A DNA stretch of 64,000 nt from Vitrella brassicaformis (Eukaryota > Sar > Vitrellaceae), in NCBI GenBank assembly GCA_001179505.1, contig CDMY01000840.1:1-64000 (forward strand), read 5' to 3'. The notes beneath the pieces are model-generated. The model was not told where the DNA came from. It saw only the letters and a program-made list of their open reading frames with translations, and did not search any database. This document shows, one piece after another, positions 56,501 to 64,000 of the stretch. Position 1 is the first letter of the stretch, and each line of letters starts with the position of its first letter. Both the position numbers and the translations under genes were made by a program.

Positions 56501-59500
56501 TAGAAGGCCAGGGGGCCCATCCACCAGTAGCCGGGGCTGTACTCGTCGTCGAGGGAGTCATGGTGCAGCCACGCGTCCGTGTCGACCATCCATGGCCGGG
56601 GGTCCCTCTGGAAAGACAGACAGACAGACAGGCAGCGTGCAGCCACAAGGCGGATGGGATGGGTCGGAGTGCGTGTCACGTTGGGTGTGTGCGTCCCTTC
56701 CTCCCTCCCTCCCTCCCTCCCTAGCTCACCCTAGGATCGAGCACGCCCAGGAAGACATTCATGGCCTGCTGCTTCTCGCTGTCGGCAAACGAGTTCGTGT
56801 AGTGCCTGCACACAGCAATCACCCAAACAACGCCCAGCCATATAGGTGAGGTCACTTGTCTGCCTGCGTGCCCCTCCTGTCTGTTTGTGAAGGGACAGCT
56901 TACCGTTTGAGCGAGGTGAGCAGCTCCTTGCTCTGCTTCATCATCCGCGGCCTTTCCCTTGTGTACTTTTTGTGGGCTATCGACCCGCCATATTGCAGCG
57001 ACAGATGGTCCCCCATGAGGTCATACAGCTCCGACAGGACGCTGACCACCTGGGAGTCGAAGTCGAGCTTGGGCTCGGGCAGGAAGGCCAGGGCCGCCAG
57101 CTGGTGGGCCAGCACACAGCGGCCGACGAAGAACTGCGCCACGTTGGTGCGATCGAGGCAGTCGACGCAGTTGGTCCGCATCACGCCGGTCTGGACTCTC
57201 AGGGGGCGGGTGTTGGGCCTGAGTGGGGGTGGGAAGTGGGGGCGACACACGGAGGGAGGGACGCATGTGTGTGCGTGCGTGCGTGTGTGTGTGTGTGTGA
57301 GGGGCGGTTACTTGGTGACATAGAAGAAGCCCACTCGCGTGACGATGGACTCGGCCAGCCACGACAGAGCCTGGTACACTGAGTCAGACTTGCTGCACAC
57401 ATCACATCACATCACATCACACACATTCCCTCCCACACGTGCCACTCACTGTCCGCCCATCTGTCTGTCTGTCTGTCTGTCCGTCCGTCCGTCCGTCTGT
57501 GTGAATGTGGTGTAGCCCTCACCTCCGATGTGCGTTTTTGAGGTCGTAGGCCTTGTAGAGTATCCTGGCGTCGAGGGGCAGCTCCTGGTTGAGAACGTTG
57601 ACGGCGGCCTCGAACTTCTTGCCCAGCTCGGTCTCGTCGTTGAGGTTTCTGCCGTGCTTCATCAGATTCACAACCAGGATGGGCGCCCCGTAACGGGCAA
57701 ACAAATCCTAAACACACACACACACACACACATAGATGGATGGATGGCACAGACAGAGAGGGGGAGAGAAAGGGGCTTAAGACTAACCGAGAAGTGGTTC
57801 CGCGTTGCCGTGAAGTTGGGGTCCACTTTGTGGTCTGAATGAACGCAAGGATAGGCATATGCCATCCATCCATCCATCCATCCATCGCACCCAGCTGATG
57901 CGTGCGTGCAAGGCATGGTCTTTTCAGTCTGCAGACTTACATAGTATGGGCGGCTTTGGGACCATTGCGCTGGCCTCCTGTGTCCAAAACACCGGCACCG
58001 ACGACCGGTTCTGCACGAACGCCATGGCCGCCTGAGACGTGCAGCTGCACGCACACACACACACACACACACAAACAAGGCTCAGGTCAAGACCGTGTGT
58101 TGTGTGTGTGTGATTATGTGTACCTGTCGAAGAGGATCTGTTCGGTCTCCACGTCGTTGGCCACGTTGCCCTCGGCGTTGACGCCCCTCTTTCTGTACCT
58201 CGTGCCGGCAAACAGCCGAGACCGCCGGGCGATCAGCACTATCTCGAAGGCACGACCGAAACACGAACACCCTGTTGGTGTGACGAGGGAGAAACGACGT
58301 CTGGAGTGTTTGGCGCGTAGGAGGATGTCCGTCTGTCTGTCTGTCTGTCTGTGTGGCGTACGGGCATGAGCAAAGAATCCGTGGACGATGGGCAGGCACC
58401 AGTGCGCCCAGGCCGGCGCCTCGAGGAAGCGCGCCATGAGGTGGTAGTTCCAGACGTAGCGGAACTCCTGCGCCGCCCCCCACTCGCCCATGTACTCCTT
58501 GGGGTCGGGCACGGGGATGCCCTGCGCCCTGCATGAGGCGGCCATGTAGTTGTATTGGAGGCACTTGGAGAGGTCATACGAGTGGCTGAAGTAGAAGTCC
58601 TTGGTAAGATTCAACACATTCAGCAGCTCGCGGAACCTGCAAACACACGGATTGACCGCCCCCCTCGTGTGTGCGTGGAGTGGCGTGGGTCACCTGATTT
58701 CCTCTTTGCGAGTGTCCTGAAGAGCGCTGTCGCCCGAGTCGTAGAGGGCGACGAGTGCGGTCTTCTCTATGGAGTAGACGGGGTGGTGTTCGAGCACCCG
58801 GCCGACCTTCTTGTGCTTGGTGATGATGAAAATGTAATAGCCTTGGAGGAACCGGGGGAAACCTGCACACACACACACACACACACACGCAGAGAGAGAG
58901 AGAGAGAGGGAGAGAGCAGAGAGAGAGATGCACACGGATGTCTGTGTTGTGCTGTGTGTCGTTGTGTGCTGCTCATCATGTCATCGGTCTCACTCACCGA
59001 TGATGCCGGAGCCCTCCACCACCTTCTGGAAGCCCTCGGACTCTGAACACACCACACCCAACGCGCGCATCACGTCCACGTCACGCCATGACACTGACTC
59101 TGTCTGTATAGGCCCACTGACTTTGTATGACGGCGAACCGTTCTGCGAACTCCTTCTCTGAGTAGCGGGTCTCCCCCTCCCGCATGACCAGCGTGTCCAC
59201 CGCATCGGCTGACGCACCCACACATAACATATATCACGACAAGACACTCGTGTGTGTCTGTCATGATGATGTTGTCGTGTATCGTGGTTGGTGTGTGTGT
59301 GTGTGTGTACAGTACCTACCTCTGCTGATTTTGAGGATGCTGTAGTCGTTCCTGATCTTGTCATGGCCCACCAGAAATACATGCTGCTCACAGAAACCAC
59401 ACACACACACACACACTGACTTCCCGTTCGTTCATCTGTTGGCTGGCTGCGTGTGTGTCACCCACCATGCGATTTTGGTAGACCGTGTAGCGATGGAAAG

Positions 59501-59528
59501 GGCACGGGTAGTCCTGACGCCCGAGCAT
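53507..59528 (-). CDS. FIG4-like: FIG4-type SAC-domain phosphoinositide phosphatase with long C-terminal extension
   Basis: Sixteen minus-strand exons keep frame from ATG 59528 to TGA 53507, 1536 residues. They begin 59528-59466, 59383-59320, 59208-59122, 59042-58998, 58862-58694, 58636-58362 and 58271-58124, and end 56607-55832, 55752-53727 and 53656-53507. The SAC domain covers about residues 1-560. It shows FHRYTVYQNRMHVFLVG, FLQGYYIFIITKHKKVG, IARRSRLFAGTRYRKRG, NVANDVETEQILFDR, the catalytic NCVDCLDRTN (CX5R), LMGDHLSLQYGGSIAH and RHYTNSFADSEKQQAM. GDH...QYGGS and the tail motif fit FIG4/Sac3 better than Sac1. The family dephosphorylates PI(3,5)P2 on endolysosomal membranes with PIKfyve and Vac14. 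After KYRQYVDGEALFRRGD, the last about 700 residues are disordered and Ser/Pro/Gly-rich, making it much longer than typical FIG4 (about 900). Confidence 0.9.
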
Positions 59529-59944
59529 CTCCTCCACTCATCTAACGGAGATCTGATGTCGATTTATTCTCGTCTTGTCGTTGCGCTCATCGTCAGACAT
59601 GGCACGTGGCGCAGTGTCTTAAGAAAACGAAATCGCTCTCATATGCGAGCTGAAGAACTTTCTGCGAGCTGGGAAAGCTGAGGCGCTTCTTCACTGCTTC
59701 CGCAGAACCTGTCACTGTTGAGCCGTGAAATCGAAGCGAAAGCTGACGTCATCGTTAGCCAGGGATCGTTAGTAGGGCACGGCAGAACGGTCCGGGGAGA
59801 TTCGTGCCGTCTGACCCCTGTTGTCGCAGACACACACACGCACAGCGCTCTCGCCTCCCTTGGTAAGACGAATCAGCTGGCATGAATGCATTCACTTGTA
59901 AGTTCTCTGGCTCTCGTCGTCTGCAGGTGTTCTAGTCAGCACAG
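59529..59944. promoter_or_regulatory. Bidirectional promoter, FIG4-like gene / 820-residue gene, paired motif
   Basis: The 416 bp between start codons contain GCGAGCTG twice in the same orientation (heptamers 59645-59651 and 59664-59670, 19 bp apart). No coding exon is supported. Confidence 0.5.
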
Positions 59945-62407
59945 ATGAGCAGTCATCGCGGCCCTCCCCGGCCACAGAACCGCCCTCCCGCGTCACAGTC
60001 CTTCCAGCACCTCTACCAGCATGCCCGCCCCGGCAGAGCTCGACCGCCGGCTTTAATCCCACGCACGTCCCAGCAACGTGCAGGAGCCATGATATCGGCC
60101 AACGTCAAGAGCGAGCCCACAGACAACCACATGCCCCCTGCCCCGCCGCCCAGGCCGACGCAGCCCGCACCGAAGGCGCCATACCGTCACCCCAGCGGCA
60201 CACAGCCGGGTGGAGCTGGTGTTGGTGGGCAGAATCAGCCCTCCCAACAGCAGCACCGCCACAACCAGCAGCAGCAGCAGCAACAGACGGCTGCAAGCCA
60301 GGGGTATGCGCCGCCGCCCAGACAGCCCAATAACAGTGCTGCCGGCCGGCCCCCTGCTCCTCCCTCTGGGACCTTTGTTGGCACCCAGCAGCAGCAGCAG
60401 CAGCGAGGCGCCAGCCTCACGGCAAAGCTTCCCATGCAGAATGGCACAGAGGCCGTCGATGGCAAGCCGGAGGTCAAGACCACCACAGCAGTGGTGCAGC
60501 GTGACGACAAGAAGGGCAGTGGAGTGGGGGTGGGTACCGGTCTCACAGCCCCATTCATGGCCCGTAGTGGCGAGCAAGAGATCACCTTCAGTGAGCTAGA
60601 GGCGGCGTTCCGCCCTTTGGTGTGGCCGCCCGACCCCATCGTGGCCAACAACATCCGGCTGGTGCTGCGGCAGCTGGTCGACGCTTCCCACAACCGGCGC
60701 AAGATGAATAGTGAGGACCAGAAGGCCAAGGCCGCCCCCCACCACCCCCACCCCCACCCACACATGGACAGAGAAGACAAGAAACGGGAGCACCAGAACC
60801 TCACCCACTTGCGCAGCTTCCTCTCCGAGCGGCTGATGGTGGCCGACCTGGCGGGCATCGCGGCCATCACCCGCGCCCTGGCGTCGTTCCGCCACCTGGG
60901 GGGACGGCTGACGGCCCTGCTGCTCATCAGCAAGGCGCCAGTGGCCCGGGGGGGCGCCTTCATCGACTTCACATCGACCATCAGCTCGCAGATGTCGGCC
61001 GCCAGCGGCGTGTCCATGGCAAGCCAGGCCAGCGGCGGCAGCATAGGCGGCGGTAGCGGGGGTATGGGGCCAGTTATGGTCACGGGTCTGCTGCGGCAGC
61101 TGATCGAGGCCGTCGGCAGCCACCACGACCTCTCAGAGCTCCAGACGCCCTCGCCGAGGCCGACGGGGGCGCCGCAGAACAACACCCGTGACGTCGAGCT
61201 CATGCCGCCCCCACCCATCCCTCTGCAATTCCTCAAACGACCAGCAGCACCAGCGGCAGCAGCACCAGCGGCAGCAGCGGCAGCCACCACCACCACCACC
61301 ACGGCAGACACAGGCATGTCGCTGGTGCCGTACAGTGAGATGATGGGAGGGGGAGGGGGGCAGCGGGCCAGCGGCAGCACCACCCGTGGCAGCTCTCCCG
61401 TCATGACTGTGACCAACGACCTGGCGTCACTCGAGGCCATCTTCGCCGACCTGGCCCTGCTGTGCGGCGACCTTGCGCGTGCTGGCCACGAGCCGAGTGT
61501 GGTGGCCCTGCTCGACGCGCCATTCATCGCCAAGTGGCTCTCCCCGGCCACCAAGATGGCCGTCCGCGGTCCCGCCCCCCGCCCCGCCATGACCGCCACA
61601 CACAAGGGCTACCCCGGCACCAGCTACTGGCATGTGCGTGTGCAGCTGATGAAGCTCTTCAACCACGTGTGGGGCCACTGCAAGAAGCAGACCGACAAGG
61701 TGGAGGCGCCCGAGCCGGCCATTGTGCTGACGGCCATGGCGCAGTGGATGTCGCCGTCATTTGCAGAGTGGGCCGAGGGCAACCCGCAGTGGGCAGTGGG
61801 ACCGACGCCGGCAAATAGCCGAAACCACCGGGAGGGTGTGGAAGGGGCGGCAGTGGCCAAGGCGATCGACGCCATGCGGGAGGCCGCCTTGGCGGCCTGT
61901 CTGCGAGCCATCCGGCTCACCAACGTCCCCTCTGCCATCCTCAAGCGGACCCCCCCGCCGATTCACAACGGAGAGCGCCCCCCCACCATCCTGCAGACAC
62001 TCGTGGGCACGCTGAGAGACGAGCTGGAGCGACTCGAGGACGCGTGTGGCGGCGGGGAGCCCATGAGCGACATGGACGACACCGCCACCCACTCGGAGTC
62101 CATGGTCCGGCACTGCCTGGAGGGTCTCGGCCTATGGGCGTCGGACATCCTCGAGCCGCAGTTCCGCCAGGACAGCACCGAGGGCAGCAGGAGGAGGGCG
62201 GGGGCCGGCAGCGAGAAGGACAAGTGTCGGCTGGAGGACCTGGGCGAGATGGTGGTCGACCTGGACCGCATTGTGGGGCTGGCCACGGACCACTTGGGCG
62301 AGGAACGGCTCCTGGCTGAGATGCGCTCCCATGTGCTGCTGCTGGTGAGGGTGCTGGAGCAAGACGCTACAACGGGCGATGGAGGCGATGACATGGACAC
62401 ATCTTAG
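59945..62407 (+). CDS. Intronless 820-residue protein, function unknown
   Basis: A single open frame from ATG 59945 to TAG 62405-62407, striking in a region where most genes have many introns. The N-terminal 190 residues are Pro/Gln-rich with two Gln tracts. Ordered helical segments follow: EITFSELEAAFRPLVWPPDP, NNIRLVLRQLVDA, ERLMVADLAGIAAITRALAS and FRHLGGRLTALLLI. An Ala/Thr-rich linker comes next, then DLASLEAIFADLALLCGDLA, SYWHVRVQLMKLFNHVWGHC and AMAQWMSPSFAEWAEG. The C-terminal region is acidic and helical (LGEMVVDLDRIVGLATDHLG). I recognise no family; the helical repeats could be a scaffold. Codon use and lack of stops over 2.4 kb make it a confident gene. Confidence 0.85.
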   Translation: MSSHRGPPRPQNRPPASQSFQHLYQHARPGRARPPALIPRTSQQRAGAMISANVKSEPTDNHMPPAPPPRPTQPAPKAPYRHPSGTQPGGAGVGGQNQPSQQQHRHNQQQQQQQTAASQGYAPPPRQPNNSAAGRPPAPPSGTFVGTQQQQQQRGASLTAKLPMQNGTEAVDGKPEVKTTTAVVQRDDKKGSGVGVGTGLTAPFMARSGEQEITFSELEAAFRPLVWPPDPIVANNIRLVLRQLVDASHNRRKMNSEDQKAKAAPHHPHPHPHMDREDKKREHQNLTHLRSFLSERLMVADLAGIAAITRALASFRHLGGRLTALLLISKAPVARGGAFIDFTSTISSQMSAASGVSMASQASGGSIGGGSGGMGPVMVTGLLRQLIEAVGSHHDLSELQTPSPRPTGAPQNNTRDVELMPPPPIPLQFLKRPAAPAAAAPAAAAAATTTTTTADTGMSLVPYSEMMGGGGGQRASGSTTRGSSPVMTVTNDLASLEAIFADLALLCGDLARAGHEPSVVALLDAPFIAKWLSPATKMAVRGPAPRPAMTATHKGYPGTSYWHVRVQLMKLFNHVWGHCKKQTDKVEAPEPAIVLTAMAQWMSPSFAEWAEGNPQWAVGPTPANSRNHREGVEGAAVAKAIDAMREAALAACLRAIRLTNVPSAILKRTPPPIHNGERPPTILQTLVGTLRDELERLEDACGGGEPMSDMDDTATHSESMVRHCLEGLGLWASDILEPQFRQDSTEGSRRRAGAGSEKDKCRLEDLGEMVVDLDRIVGLATDHLGEERLLAEMRSHVLLLVRVLEQDATTGDGGDDMDTS

Positions 62408-62925
62408 TTAGTGGGGGTCAAGAGGCAGCGAGCGGTGCCATTGATACAATGAGGTGCGTGCGCAGGGTGGGAGGAGAGAGGGGGACGCGACGCGCACCTT
62501 ACAATTACTGACGTGTGTGTGTGTGTGTGTGTGTTTGTGCAGGTAGAACGGTGATGTTGAGGTGTGTAGCTATACTACACATAGCTTGTGCAGATCGATG
62601 CAGACGGCATTCCTGTTGGTTGCCCCGTCCGTTGTGTGTGATTTGGTGGTGTGTGCTGTGTGAGCCGGCCTCAATGCAGCGTGTGCACTGCCATGTCCGA
62701 CGGATCGGGTACACACACCGGATTGCTTGCTGCAATGGGTGGACAGGCCTGACCATCAATTGTCTTCTCTCATTGCATGGCGTGAATGAATGCACACACC
62801 GCCGACCATTCTCGTCCCAAACGCATCTCCATTCATGGAATCCAATCCTCGCAGCTCCAAAAGCTCGCGGGACCCTTCTCAAGTTTTTTCTGACAGTTCC
62901 ATTCCAGTGTTTTCTTTCCCCCGCC
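62408..62925. promoter_or_regulatory. Intergenic region with an AGCTCGC site upstream of the last gene
   Basis: AGCTCGC at 62862-62868 lies 58 bp before the ATG at 62926, with a related CCTCGCAGCT about 14 bp upstream. A (TG)n run is present at 62513-62535. No coding exon is supported. Confidence 0.4.
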
Positions 62926-64000
62926 ATGGGTGATTTTATGGTGATATGCGATGGCATCCAGTCCCCCCTCCTCGCAGATCAGCACCCCCGCCCGAAGCTG
63001 CGCAGCCGCATGCGACGCATCACAATGGCGGTTGCCGTGACGACGGTCCTGGTGGTGGTCGTGATGCAGACCAGCAGCAGCAGCATTATGGGAGGACGGC
63101 CGTCACAGCCACACTCAGATGGTGAGGGATCTCGCTGTGTTGACGGTGGGAGAGGTGTTTGTTCACTGTCTGTGCTGTGCATGTCCGCAGCGGCTGAGGG
63201 AGGTGTGTCGTCGTCCATTGCAGCCACAGCGGACATCGACTTGTCGGCGGCGAATGAGAGCGATGCAGGTAGCAAGAGCATGATGCAGTTTGCAAGTACG
63301 TCCAGCCAGACCCTTTCCCCGTCTGTCTGTCTGTTTGTCTGTCTGTCTGAAACATGCGCTTCTTCAGGCAAGAGCTGGATTGCCGCCCTTGTCGACTTCT
63401 GCATCGACCAGCTCTCGCGCGTCCTCTCGCGCCCCGTCGTCCTCTACCCACTCATAGCACTCATCGCCCTCCCCTTGATCGCCCTCACTATCGCATACAC
63501 CTCCTCCCTCTGCCGTCGACGACGCGCCTCACGCGCACCACCCACCCCAGAAGACGACAAAGCAGAAGGAGACGACGGCGAGGGAGAGGAGGCCAAAGGC
63601 TGTGGTGGTGGTCCACGAATGGTGGCCTTCAGTGACCGCACCACCTGCCACAGCGGCAGCTATGACGCATCGTCGATCGGGTCGGTGGAGGGAGAGGGCG
63701 GCGGGGGCGGGCTGAGGGTGAGTGCGCCGACGCGGCAGCTGCTGAGCGCACCGAACGGGTCGCCTGCCCTGTCCCAGACCTCACAGGTGTCCAAGAAATC
63801 ACGACGGTGAGCGAGACGGGCAGGGGTGAGCGAGATGGGCCGGAGATACCAGTGTTTCCCCCTCTCTCTCTGGTGGTGTAAGGTCGTGGGTGCATGTGGA
63901 GTCTGACGCCGGTGAGGCTTTGACGCCCCCGGCCTCCCCGCCCCGCCCCATGGGCGGCGTGTTCAAGACCATCGGCCGCATGCTCAGCTTCGGCCGACTG
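62926..64000 (+). CDS. Two-pass membrane protein, truncated by window edge
   Basis: Exons 62926-63121, 63191-63295, 63368-63806 and 63883 to the edge keep frame (phases 1, 1, 2). Two hydrophobic segments, MAVAVTTVLVVVV near residue 35 and VVLYPLIALIALPLIALTIA near residue 130, suggest a membrane anchor with a short loop between them. After a basic stop-transfer patch (CRRRRAS) comes an acidic/Ser-rich region and a conserved-looking end at the edge (MGGVFKTIGRMLSFGRL). The first segment could also be a signal anchor. Function unknown. Confidence 0.65.

Noticed and set aside
60235-61605. 456-codon minus-strand open frame
   Set aside because: It is antisense to the intronless 820-residue gene and reflects GC-rich third positions. 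The residues are Ser/Ala/Arg-rich without domain patterns.

Overview
This is a nuclear genome segment of an intron-rich, GC-rich protist. I infer a photosynthetic alveolate, most likely a chromerid such as Vitrella. The reasons are dense short spliceosomal introns (about 50-130 nt) full of TG/CA repeats, a protein with an apparent bipartite plastid leader, a starch-binding-like domain, and very long low-complexity extensions. I ran no search, so the organism is an inference. There is one 300-base assembly gap (37501-37800). I recognised no rRNA, tRNA, CRISPR array or bacterial-type operon.

Ten genes have exon-intron models that keep frame across every junction I checked. From left to right they are: an F-box-like protein (-) and a TDY-type MAP kinase (+); a PX/zinc-finger/coiled-coil protein (-) and a secreted H-type lectin (+); a four-S1-domain, probably plastid, RNA-binding protein (-) and an Aurora-like kinase (+); a large protein with a C-terminal Tudor/KOW-like module (-); a starch-binding-like (CBM20) protein (-); a FIG4-type SAC phosphoinositide phosphatase (-); and a membrane protein (+) cut by the right edge. 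Added to these are an intronless 820-residue protein (+), a conserved-looking unknown gene (+, 5' end unresolved), and two paralogous Arg/Asp-rich genes (+) at the left edge and around the gap.

The layout is regular. Genes sit in head-to-head pairs (F-box/MAPK, PX/lectin, S1/kinase, Tudor-like/RD-rich, CBM20/unknown, FIG4/820-aa) separated by about 90-720 bp between start codons, then meet tail-to-tail. Four of these divergent intergenic regions carry two copies of the heptamer GCGAGCT (or AGCTCGC) 14-19 bp apart, and two further promoters carry one copy. This looks like a shared promoter element.

Two regions are different. Block A (about 2.5-6.8 kb) and block B (about 39.8-44.7 kb) are related, rearranged and decayed copies of the same exon-intron material. 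It includes exportin-like HEAT fragments with stops and frameshifts, and each block lies downstream of an RD-rich paralog. The left edge holds an antisense piece of a non-LTR-type reverse transcriptase that abuts, and may supply the start codon of, the first RD-rich gene. The stretches 26.3-31.0 kb and 44.7-48.0 kb are gene-poor and made of microsatellites, dispersed repeats and a copied tail of the Aurora-like kinase gene.
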